A DNA stretch of 64,000 bases from an uncultured Eisenbergiella sp. (GTDB lineage Bacteria > Bacillota > Clostridia > Lachnospirales > Lachnospiraceae): assembly GCA_947627215.1 (NCBI GenBank), contig CANQVD010000008.1, positions 55,277 to 119,276 of the forward strand, in the 5' to 3' direction. Below are positions 1 through 8,643 of the stretch, one piece after another. The number at the start of each line of letters is the position of its first letter. Position 1 is the stretch's first letter. Position numbers and translations under genes: made by a program. The notes below the pieces were generated by a model that saw only the letters and a list, made by a program, of their open reading frames with translations, searched no databases and was not told where the DNA came from.

Positions 1-3000
1 AACTTCCGAAGGATAGTTGGATCCAGGAAGCTGGAGTTTGGAGACTGCATCAGCCTGTTTGGCCTGAATCTTGTCTATCTGGACAGGATTCTGGCTGTCC
101 AGTCCCCGAATTCTGATTTCACGGTCAAGGGCGCAGGGCTGCGTGCGTATGCGGCAGAGGAAGAAGGAGCTGCCGGAAGCGGAAAGAGAGAACAGCCGGA
201 AAAGGGGACAGTCCTGTATCATCGCTCTCCCAGACAGATTTATAAGATAGAAGATGATGAGGTAGAGATTGAGGCTCCCCCGCAGGTTAAGGTGGAGAAT
301 AAAAGGCCGCTGGGTCTGATCATCGGTCCCTCCTTCACCATGGCTCTGCCGATGCTCCTGGGATGCATGATGTCGATCTACAGCACAAGGGCAAGCGGCA
401 ATACCGGGAGCGCTTTTATGTATACGGGGCTTGTCACGGCTGTTTCCTCAGCTCTCATCGGCACGATGTGGTCGCTCATCAATCTGCGGAACGAGAAAAA
501 GAAGAACAGAGAAGATGAGCTGCACCGTTTCGAGGCTTACGGAGAATACCTGATCAAATGCTCCAACCAGATCAGAGAAAAATATGAAAACAATACGGAA
601 AATCTGAATGCCATGTATCCCTCGGCGGAAGTGTGCTCCGGATATGATGCCGGAACGCCCTGCCTTTGGAACCGGAACAGCGGCCACGCGGATTTCCTGA
701 GACACCGGCTTGGCATTGGGGATATGCCGTTTCAGGTCCGGGTCAACGTCCCGAAGGAGAAGTTTACCCTGATCAATGATTCTCTGGCGGAAAAACCGGC
801 CATGATACGGGACAGCTATCTGGAGCTGCATAATGTACCCCTGTGCATCGATCTGAAGGAACACCGGATGGTCGGGATCGTCGGCGGCCCTAAGAAGAGA
901 GGGGCCGTGGAGATCATGCACGATCTCGTCGTTCAGATCGCGGCGTCCAACTGTTATACGGATGTCAAAATGGCTTTTCTTTATGATGAAGGGAAAGACA
1001 ACGCGGATGACTGGGATTACATGAAATGGTTTCCGCATGTGTGGTCGGAGGATAAAAAGAGCCGCTATGTGGCGGGAAACAGGACGGAGGCCAGAGAAGT
1101 CCTTTATGAGATCACCTCGGTTTTGAGAAACAGGGCCGAAAGCAGGTCTTCATCGGTGGAGCGTCAGGAAAAGCTTCCGCTGCCCCAGTTCATTATTTTC
1201 CTGTCTGAACCGGAGCTTTTGGAGGGGGAGCTGATCACAAAGTATATCACGGAAGACGGAAACCGGGATATCACCACGGTTTTTCTGACGGATCATTATG
1301 AAAATCTTCCCAATGAGTGCGATTATATCGTGCAGAACGATGAGGAATTTCAGGGGGTCTACGGGACACAGGAAAATGTGGACGGCAGAGTTCGGATCGC
1401 ATTTGACAGGGTCTCCAATTCGCAGATTGAGGAATTCGCGAGGAAGATCGCCAATGTGCGCGTTCATGAAACACAGTCCGGCGGAGATATTCCGACGTCC
1501 CTGAGCTTTTTTGATATGTATGGCGTCCGGCGTCCGGAAGAGCTGGATGTCTTAAGCAAATGGCGGAAGAACCGTACATATGACAGCATGAAGGCCCTGA
1601 TCGGACAGAGGGCCGGCGGCAGCGGCTGGTATCTGGATATCCACGAGAAATATCACGGTCCCCACGGTCTGATCGCCGGCACGACAGGTTCCGGAAAGAG
1701 CGAAACGCTGCAGACCTACATCCTGTCTCTGGCGATCAATTTCAGCCCGGACGACGTGGGCTTTTTCCTGATCGACTATAAGGGCGGCGGGATGGCGAAC
1801 CTGTTTGACGGTCTTCCGCACATCATCGGGCAGATATCCAACCTTTCCGGCAATCAGGTGAGGCGCGCGATGGTCTCCATCAAGAGCGAGAACAAAAGGA
1901 GACAGCGCATTTTCAACGAGCACGGTGTGAATAACATCAATCTCTATACCCGGCTGTATAAGAACAACGAAGCGAAGATACCGGTCCCGCACCTGTTCAT
2001 CGTTATTGATGAATTTGCGGAATTAAAACGGGAAGAACCGGATTTCATGCGTGAACTGATCAGCGTTGCCCAGGTCGGCAGAAGCCTTGGAGTACACCTG
2101 ATCCTGGCGACCCAGAAGCCCAGCGGAACGGTGGACGATAATATCTGGAGCAATTCGAAATTCCGGCTGTGTCTGCGGGTGCAGGACCGGCAGGACAGCA
2201 ACGATATGCTTCATCGGCCGGATGCCGCCTATATCACTCAGGCGGGACGCTGTTATATGCAGGTGGGTAATGACGAGCTGTTTGAACTGTTCCAGTCAGG
2301 ATACAGCGGCGCCGAATATGATGATGAGAAAGGCAGCCTGAAATCCGATATCGCACATATGCTTTCCGTGACCGGAAAGGCGGCGCTGATCGGAAACCGC
2401 CAAAAGCTGAAGCATACCGCGATGGCAAAGCGCGGATGGATCGCCTCGCTGCTTACGGCACTTTCTGAGGTGGAAAAGCCGGAGGGGATGTCCTATACGG
2501 ATCTGGCGAACGACGGCGGAGCGTTGGACGAATATATCCGGAAGGTGTTTGAAGCGCTTCCGGGGAGAAATATCGATTACCCTTACAGCGAATACAACGC
2601 GCAGCGAATCAGAGATCTGGTCCTGTCTCTTGCGGAAGCCGGGACGGATGGGATGGAGCAGACGCAGGATCAGTTCGTGGATCGGGTCATGCAGATCGCT
2701 GAGGTGAAAAGATATAAGCTGCCGGAGAAGAAGCAAAAGACACAACTGGATGCGGTAGTGGAATATCTGGCGGAGCTGGCAAAGCAGCATGGCTATGTCC
2801 GGAACCTTCAGCTCTGGCTCCCGGTTCTTCCAACGGAAATCTATCTGGAAAATCTGCCGTCATATAGGAAAGAAGAGTATTTTGACGGAAAAGACTGGGC
2901 AAAGGCTGGGAAGGAGTGGAATATCGAGGCTCTGATCGGGCTGTACGATGATCCGGTCAATCAGGCACAGGATGCGCTCACTGTCAGTATTTCCAGAAAC

Positions 3001-4539
3001 GGACATCATGCGATCATCGGGACAGCGGCCAGCGGGAAAAGCACATTTCTGCAGACGCTCGTTTATGCGCTGGTTAATCGTTATACGCCCGCCGATATCA
3101 ACATTTACGCCGTTGATTTCAGCGCAAAAATGCTGTCCGCTTTCGAACAGATGCCCCATGTCGGCGGCGTGATGTATGAGAACGACGATGATAAGCTAGC
3201 GAAGTTCTTCAACATGCTCAATTCCATCCTGGAGGAACGCAAACAGCTTTTCAAAGGCGGCAATTACAGTCAGTATGTGAGGGTGAACGGCAGGGTGCTG
3301 CCTGCGGTCATCCTGGTGATAGACAATTATTCCAATTTTAAAAACAAAACAGGAAACATATATGAGGATCTCATCCTGCAGCTTTCCAAGGACGGCGTCA
3401 GTTACGGTATCTTTCTGATCATCACGGCGGGAGGTTTCGGCGCGCTGGAGATCCCGAATCGTATCGGGGATAATCTGCGCACTGTCATCTGTCTGGAGAT
3501 GAACGATAAGTTTCAGTATGCGGAGGCGATGCACACGATGCATATCGAAACTCTGCCGGAAGTCAATGTAAAGGGCAGAGGTCTGGCGAAGGTCGGCGAA
3601 CAGCTTCTGGAGTTCCAGACGGCTCTGGCATTCAGTGCTCAGGACGATTTCAGCCGAATGGAGCAGATCGAGAAGCTCGCCGGGCGGATGGCGGAAAGCT
3701 GGGGCGGACGGAAAGCGAGAAAGATTCCCGTCATTCCGGAGAATCCTGTCTGGACAGATTTTGCGGAGCTGGAAGAAACCGTCAGGAAATGCAAAGACGG
3801 CAGATATCTTCCGGTGGGCTATAATATGCGCAATGCCGATGTATACGGTATTGACCTGAGCCGGATGTACTGTTATCTCATCACGGGCAAGGCCAGAAGC
3901 GGAAAGACCAATTTCCTGAAGGTAATGATAGAAGCTGCCCTGATGAGCGGCGCAGAGACAGCGGTGGTCGATTTTAGCGGGGAACTGAGCAGCATCAGGG
4001 ACAGAGAAGCGGCGGCATATATCGAGAACGATGCAGAATTGTTTGAATTCTTTACGAAGCTCCTTCCTGATTTTCAGGGAAGAAATGCCAGAAAGAAACA
4101 GGACATCCGGGAGGGAATGTCGGACGAGGAAATTTATGCCGATATGCGCTCATACCGGGCAAGATTCATTTTCATAGCGAATCTGGCGGATTTCGTATCC
4201 CATGTCACGCATCCGAAGGATACGCCAGACATGAGAGCGTTCGTGGAAAATCTTCTTGATAAGGGAAGCATGCACAATGTTTTCTGGGCAGCCTGCTACA
4301 GTCAGGAGGACGCTTCCAGGGTCGCGGGGATCAAGGTGTTCGATTATTTTGTCCGGTATAAAACAGGGATCCATTTTGGCGGCAATGTGGCGGGCCAGAG
4401 ACTCATGAATTTTGATTATGTGCCTTATTCTGAGCAGACCGCTTCCCAGAAGCCGGGGATCGGAATGCTTCCGTCCAATGATGAGGAGAATGTGCGCAGG
4501 ATCGTCGTGCCCCTGGTAAAAGGGCGGTCGCTGAGCTGA
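1..4539 (+). CDS. essC: T7SS EssC-like FtsK/SpoIIIE ATPase with N-terminal FHA-like region (5' end truncated by window edge)
   Basis: The frame is open from base 1 (NFRRIVGSRKLEFGDCISLFGLNLVYLDRIL..., FHA-tail-like) and continuous with the listed ORF. Two TM segments (PLGLIIGPSFTMALPMLLGCMM / MYTGLVTAVSSALIGTMWSLI) are followed by three P-loop-like sites: GTTGSGKSE, GTAASGKST and GKARSGKTN. Confidence 0.93.
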   Translation, partial: NFRRIVGSRKLEFGDCISLFGLNLVYLDRILAVQSPNSDFTVKGAGLRAYAAEEEGAAGSGKREQPEKGTVLYHRSPRQIYKIEDDEVEIEAPPQVKVENKRPLGLIIGPSFTMALPMLLGCMMSIYSTRASGNTGSAFMYTGLVTAVSSALIGTMWSLINLRNEKKKNREDELHRFEAYGEYLIKCSNQIREKYENNTENLNAMYPSAEVCSGYDAGTPCLWNRNSGHADFLRHRLGIGDMPFQVRVNVPKEKFTLINDSLAEKPAMIRDSYLELHNVPLCIDLKEHRMVGIVGGPKKRGAVEIMHDLVVQIAASNCYTDVKMAFLYDEGKDNADDWDYMKWFPHVWSEDKKSRYVAGNRTEAREVLYEITSVLRNRAESRSSSVERQEKLPLPQFIIFLSEPELLEGELITKYITEDGNRDITTVFLTDHYENLPNECDYIVQNDEEFQGVYGTQENVDGRVRIAFDRVSNSQIEEFARKIANVRVHETQSGGDIPTSLSFFDMYGVRRPEELDVLSKWRKNRTYDSMKALIGQRAGGSGWYLDIHEKYHGPHGLIAGTTGSGKSETLQTYILSLAINFSPDDVGFFLIDYKGGGMANLFDGLPHIIGQISNLSGNQVRRAMVSIKSENKRRQRIFNEHGVNNINLYTRLYKNNEAKIPVPHLFIVIDEFAELKREEPDFMRELISVAQVGRSLGVHLILATQKPSGTVDDNIWSNSKFRLCLRVQDRQDSNDMLHRPDAAYITQAGRCYMQVGNDELFELFQSGYSGAEYDDEKGSLKSDIAHMLSVTGKAALIGNRQKLKHTAMAKRGWIASLLTALSEVEKPEGMSYTDLANDGGALDEYIRKVFEALPGRNIDYPYSEYNAQRIRDLVLSLAEAGTDGMEQTQDQFVDRVMQIAEVKRYKLPEKKQKTQLDAVVEYLAELAKQHGYVRNLQLWLPVLPTEIYLENLPSYRKEEYFDGKDWAKAGKEWNIEALIGLYDDPVNQAQDALTVSISRNGHHAIIGTAASGKSTFLQTLVYALVNRYTPADINIYAVDFSAKMLSAFEQMPHVGGVMYENDDDKLAKFFNMLNSILEERKQLFKGGNYSQYVRVNGRVLPAVILVIDNYSNFKNKTGNIYEDLILQLSKDGVSYGIFLIITAGGFGALEIPNRIGDNLRTVICLEMNDKFQYAEAMHTMHIETLPEVNVKGRGLAKVGEQLLEFQTALAFSAQDDFSRMEQIEKLAGRMAESWGGRKARKIPVIPENPVWTDFAELEETVRKCKDGRYLPVGYNMRNADVYGIDLSRMYCYLITGKARSGKTNFLKVMIEAALMSGAETAVVDFSGELSSIRDREAAAYIENDAELFEFFTKLLPDFQGRNARKKQDIREGMSDEEIYADMRSYRARFIFIANLADFVSHVTHPKDTPDMRAFVENLLDKGSMHNVFWAACYSQEDASRVAGIKVFDYFVRYKTGIHFGGNVAGQRLMNFDYVPYSEQTASQKPGIGMLPSNDEENVRRIVVPLVKGRSLS

Positions 4540-4546
4540 CACCTGT

Positions 4547-5293
4547 TTGGGCAAAATGGTAACTGTACTGGTATATTCAGAAAAGCAACGGGATATAGAC
4601 GAGATATGCAGCGCTGCGAGGGAACTGATCGCCAGGCTCAGCGGAGAACAGTGGGAGCTCATACAGATTGTGCGGCCGGAGAAGCTATGCGCCTATCTGG
4701 CCGGCGGGCCCCTCGTACATATGTTTATTTTTGATATCCGCACCGAGGGCTCCCTTCGGTATCTGTCCGACATACGGAAAAGCTATCCGCAGGCGAGACT
4801 CATGGTGCTGGCGGACGTGCGGGTCTCGCCGATGAAGTACATAAGGCCCGGTCTGCAGGTTGGAGCGCTGCTGCTGAGGCCCTGGACACAGATGCAGATG
4901 CAGGAGGTGCTGGCTGATTTTTTCGGAGAGTACCTGGCATATGTACAGAGGGAGAAGGAGGGGGACGGAGGCTCTTTCGTGATCGAGAACCGTGATGGGA
5001 CGCTGAACATCCCCTATGAGCAGATCTGCTTTTTTGAGGCCCGTGAGAAAAAGATATATGTCTGCATCGGAAAAGAGGAGTACGGATTTTATTCTTCTAT
5101 CGACAGGCTGGCAGAGGAACTGCCGCCGTATTTTGCCAGGTGCCACAGAGGATTTATCGTAAACACCCGAAAGATCCGAAGGGTGGCGACGGCGCAGAAT
5201 CTGATCTGTCTGAGCGGCGGATTTCAGGTGCCGCTGTCCAGAAGCTATAAAGCAGCATGGAAAGGGGCGGGAAACCATGGAACGGGCCGATGA
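4547..5293 (+). CDS. LytTR-family DNA-binding regulator with receiver-like N-terminus
   Basis: The C-terminus IPYEQICFFEAREKKIYVCIGKEEYGFYSSIDRLAEELPPYFARCHRGFIVNTRKIRRV...VPLSRSYK is a typical LytTR domain. Confidence 0.88.
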   Translation: MGKMVTVLVYSEKQRDIDEICSAARELIARLSGEQWELIQIVRPEKLCAYLAGGPLVHMFIFDIRTEGSLRYLSDIRKSYPQARLMVLADVRVSPMKYIRPGLQVGALLLRPWTQMQMQEVLADFFGEYLAYVQREKEGDGGSFVIENRDGTLNIPYEQICFFEAREKKIYVCIGKEEYGFYSSIDRLAEELPPYFARCHRGFIVNTRKIRRVATAQNLICLSGGFQVPLSRSYKAAWKGAGNHGTGR

Positions 5294-6098
5294 AGCGTAT
5301 TACCTGCAGGATCTGGAACTTGCTGTTTTGCTGTCGCTGAAGGGTGAGAAAGAGCTGTATGGCTTCCGGATGGAAAGGATAAAGGAAGCGGGGACGGCGG
5401 AGGTCTATCGAACGCTGTTTGATCTGGGGAAAAAACGGCTGCTGATACTTGATGAGAAGGATGACGGACATGCCCTGCAAAGGGAGGCTCCCCGGATTGC
5501 GCCGGAACTGGACCGTATGTTGGAGGTCATCAGAGATGCCCGTATGATGCTCTGGTACAGGAACGGAGAACAGAAGCATGCGGATCGGTGTATTTATCTG
5601 ACGGATGCGGCCGTGATGATTTCCGGCTGCTCGACCGGGGAGAACCTCAACCGCTTAAGCTGTGTTCCGCTGAACCGGCTGCCCGGGGAGGTCATGGATG
5701 GCGGCTTCTTTCTGGACGAGCTGGTCAGTGACGGAAGTCTTTTCACGGGAGAGGAAATCGAACAGGAAACGGCGGCAGAAGCCGCGGACCGGCTGTATGA
5801 CGGGGCGGAGAAGGCGGATGGAAGCGCCTGGGAGGGCGTGGAGAACAGCCTTCGGTGGATTCTGACGCAGAACGGGAGATGTGTCAGGCAGTATTTGCTG
5901 ATCCGCAATGGAATGGACAGCTATTTTGTGATCACGGACGAGTCGGGAAGCCGCGTTTATCCGTATTCGAAAAAGCAGGTTATCGATATCTTTGAGGCTG
6001 ATCTGGTCACGTTTTCGAACGGAAGACAGGTACAGAGGGAGGAACAGGGAAATGATTCTGGTGGACATTCATGTCCCGGCGCTGGGCAACGTATATGA
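5277..6098 (+). CDS. T7SS-locus conserved hypothetical protein (possibly DUF5081/EspG-like)
   Basis: Intact 273-aa ORF overlapping the upstream gene and followed by the EsaB-like gene. The family call rests on position and weak resemblance only. Confidence 0.6.
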   Translation: MERADEAYYLQDLELAVLLSLKGEKELYGFRMERIKEAGTAEVYRTLFDLGKKRLLILDEKDDGHALQREAPRIAPELDRMLEVIRDARMMLWYRNGEQKHADRCIYLTDAAVMISGCSTGENLNRLSCVPLNRLPGEVMDGGFFLDELVSDGSLFTGEEIEQETAAEAADRLYDGAEKADGSAWEGVENSLRWILTQNGRCVRQYLLIRNGMDSYFVITDESGSRVYPYSKKQVIDIFEADLVTFSNGRQVQREEQGNDSGGHSCPGAGQRI

Positions 6099-6300
6099 TT
6101 TTCAACTGGATGAGGATGAAAAGATCAGCGCCATTGTGGAGGAGATCGGGGAGCTGATCGGGCAGAAGGAACACAGCCGGATCGTGGGAGATATGGAAAA
6201 GCTGATGCTGTGTTCCGGAGAGCAGAAGAAAATACTGTCCAGAAATCTGACACTGGCAGAGGAGCATATCCGAAACGGCAGCAGCCTGATGCTGCTCTGA
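6052..6300 (+). CDS. EsaB/YukD-like ubiquitin-fold T7SS protein
   Basis: In-frame ATG at 6052 after ggaggaacagggaa gives MILVDIHVPALGNVYDFQLDEDEKISAIVEEIGELI...LTLAEEHIRNGSSLMLL (82 aa), a YukD-like pattern next to essC. Confidence 0.7.
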   Translation: MILVDIHVPALGNVYDFQLDEDEKISAIVEEIGELIGQKEHSRIVGDMEKLMLCSGEQKKILSRNLTLAEEHIRNGSSLMLL

Positions 6301-6394
6301 CGTGCATTCTGTCCCGGTCAGCGTGCATTCTGTCAGGAATCTGTGACAGAAAGGCATTGATGCTTTATGATCGGTTCAGATAGAGGAGAGAAGG

Positions 6395-6745
6395 ATGTTT
6401 GGTATTGTGGTGGATCAGGCGGTATATGAATGCGGCCGGCTGGAGAAACAGGTTTTCGCACTGAGAGAACAGATCACGGAAACGGAACAGGTCGTCCGCG
6501 AGCTGGGACAGCTTTCCGGTCTGGATGGGGCAATCGCAGAACTGAAGCACCTTCGCGAGGGGATGGAGTTCCAATGTAATACCATGCGTCGGATGATGAT
6601 GGCGCTGAACGGGTGTGTGCTGGATTATATGAGCTGTGAAAACAGGATCTGTGATAACGGTGAGCAGGACGTGGCCCGCTATCGAAGACAGGAAATCGGG
6701 GACAACGATTTTTCTGCGATCGCAGATATTCTGAAATATGTATAA
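6395..6745 (+). CDS. Small helical T7SS-associated protein (divergent WXG100-like, no WXG motif)
   Basis: Intact 116-aa ORF with heptad-like helical pattern, heading the WXG100 gene run. Confidence 0.5.
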   Translation: MFGIVVDQAVYECGRLEKQVFALREQITETEQVVRELGQLSGLDGAIAELKHLREGMEFQCNTMRRMMMALNGCVLDYMSCENRICDNGEQDVARYRRQEIGDNDFSAIADILKYV

Positions 6746-6793
6746 AACGGCGGGGGACCCGCTGTCCGCACAGAGCGATAAGGGAGGAAGGAT

Positions 6794-7099
6794 ATGGCTT
6801 TCAGGGAAATAACGGTGGATACCCAAACGTTGGCAGGCGATATCAGCGAACTGGAGACGGCACTGTCCGCCGCAGAAGCGCAGTTGGAGGAGATGTTCAA
6901 TCAGGTAACTGTGCTGGATGCGATGTGGGATGGACCTGCGAATGCGGAATTCAACCGTCAGTTTAGAATGGATCATGATAGCGCTAAGGAAATGCTCGGG
7001 AATGTAAGATCCCTGATCGAATGCATGACATACGCGAGGGAACAGTACGACATCTGCGAAAACGATGTCTATGGGATCGTTTCCTCAATCAAAATATAA
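6794..7099 (+). CDS. WXG100-family protein
   Basis: 101 aa, helix-MWDG-helix (LDAMWDGPANAEFNRQF), RBS aagggaggaagg. Confidence 0.85.
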   Translation: MAFREITVDTQTLAGDISELETALSAAEAQLEEMFNQVTVLDAMWDGPANAEFNRQFRMDHDSAKEMLGNVRSLIECMTYAREQYDICENDVYGIVSSIKI

Positions 7100-7111
7100 G
7101 GAGAGAAGAAG

Positions 7112-7438
7112 ATGGCGATTGCAGGCGAAGTATTTATTAAGGTAGATACCGCAGGATTGGTCAGTACGGCAGATGCGGTTTCCAAAAGTATACGGAACAT
7201 GAGGGAGTGTTTCGAACAGCTTGAAACGATCATCAGCCGAACCTCTCACTATTGGATTGGGGAAGCGGGAGACCTTCACAGGAAAATTTATCAGGGGCAG
7301 AAGCCGCAGATCGAGGAAATGATGAAGCGGCTGGAAGAACACCCGGCTGATCTACTGACGATCGCCGGAGTATATGTCCCTACAGAGAAAAATGCAGAAT
7401 CCATAGCGGAGTCATTGCCGGGCGATGTGGTCGGGTAA
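7112..7438 (+). CDS. WXG100-family protein
   Basis: 108 aa, helical, HYWIGEAGD in mid-protein, RBS aaggagag. Confidence 0.75.
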   Translation: MAIAGEVFIKVDTAGLVSTADAVSKSIRNMRECFEQLETIISRTSHYWIGEAGDLHRKIYQGQKPQIEEMMKRLEEHPADLLTIAGVYVPTEKNAESIAESLPGDVVG

Positions 7439-7449
7439 AGGAGAAAGAG

Positions 7450-7761
7450 ATGGCAACGAGAAGTCAGATCGAATTTGATTTTAAGAAGGCATTAGGACAG
7501 GCTGATAAAATAGAGGGAATCGCAGATCGGCTGCAGAAGATTTCCAGAAAAGATCTTGAGAATTCCCTTCAGAATTTGTCCGCAGGATGGAAAGGGGAGA
7601 GCGCATCCCTGTATCTGCAGAAGGGCAATACCCTGCAGGAAAAAATCGATGTGACGGCGGAAAGCCTGTATGCGGTCGCAGCGGATATCAGAACCATCGC
7701 GAGACGGCTGTACGAGGCCGAAATCGCGAACCTGGCGATCATAATGAATCAGTCTAGCTGA
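7450..7761 (+). CDS. WXG100-family protein
   Basis: 103 aa with LSAGWKGESASLYLQK at the WXG turn. Confidence 0.85.
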   Translation: MATRSQIEFDFKKALGQADKIEGIADRLQKISRKDLENSLQNLSAGWKGESASLYLQKGNTLQEKIDVTAESLYAVAADIRTIARRLYEAEIANLAIIMNQSS

Positions 7762-7783
7762 TGTGCACCGGGTTTTACTTATG

Positions 7784-7809
7784 AAATATTTTTATTTTTA
7801 AAAATATTT
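7784..7809. terminator. AT-only perfect hairpin between WXG100-like genes (terminator, attenuator or promoter-proximal element)
   Basis: AAATATTTTTA-TTTT-TAAAAATATTT, 11-bp perfect stem. Confidence 0.3.
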
Positions 7810-7837
7810 AAATCAAAACAAACAAGGAGGAATGGTT

Positions 7838-8131
7838 ATGGCAGCTTTTCAAGTGACACCTGCTCAATTAAGGGCAAAGGCGGGCGAACTCAGAGAACTG
7901 AACACACAGTTCAAAACAAAGAAAGAGGATCTGGAAACAACAGAGAAATCTTTGGCTTCCATGTGTGAAGGGGAGTCGATCACGGCTTTCGATGCTTCGT
8001 TTGTAAAAAGTAAAGCAAAAATGGATATTTTTTACAACACTATCGAGCAGTATTGTGCAGCTCTCGAATCGATTGCGGCAGAGTATGAGAAAGCGGAAAA
8101 TCAGAATGTGGCCATAGTTATGGGCCACTGA
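7838..8131 (+). CDS. WXG100-like protein with Trp replaced (CEG)
   Basis: About 97 aa, helical. The turn reads SMCEGESITAF instead of WxG. Strong RBS aaggagg upstream. Confidence 0.75.
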   Translation: MAAFQVTPAQLRAKAGELRELNTQFKTKKEDLETTEKSLASMCEGESITAFDASFVKSKAKMDIFYNTIEQYCAALESIAAEYEKAENQNVAIVMGH

Positions 8132-8179
8132 CAATGTGTTAGTTGTTTAACTATCTAACGAAAAGAGGAGAAGTGTGAT

Positions 8180-8494
8180 ATGGAAGGACTTATAAAGGTT
8201 GATACAAAGGAATTGATTAGCACTGCGGACAGATTTGGCACCACCGGCGGTCAGGTGAAAAGCCTCACCGACAATATGGTATCCCTTGTGGATAGTCTGA
8301 AAGGAATACACGAGGGAGAGGCGGCAATGGCATTCAACGCACAGTTTCATGCCCTTCAGGATGATATGGACTTGATATACCGGGAAATACAGGAACATGT
8401 GAACGCTTTGAATGAAATGGCGCGCAATTTTGAAATGGCGGAGAATAAAAATAGAGATACGGCCTCTGGATTACCGAATAATCCGCTTTCGTAA
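8180..8494 (+). CDS. WXG100-like protein with Trp replaced (HEG)
   Basis: 104 aa, helical. The turn reads GIHEGEAAMAFNAQF. Confidence 0.75.
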   Translation: MEGLIKVDTKELISTADRFGTTGGQVKSLTDNMVSLVDSLKGIHEGEAAMAFNAQFHALQDDMDLIYREIQEHVNALNEMARNFEMAENKNRDTASGLPNNPLS

Positions 8495-8643
8495 GAATCA
8501 GATTTTGGGCAGATTCGGGCCGCAAGGTACCCCGGATCTGCCCGGTAATACATTTCGAAAAACATGAATGTGCCTCTGGGCAAGAGGAAAAGGACTGTGA
8601 ATCAGATATACCATATTTGTTCTGCTGTGTTATGGGGGTCACT

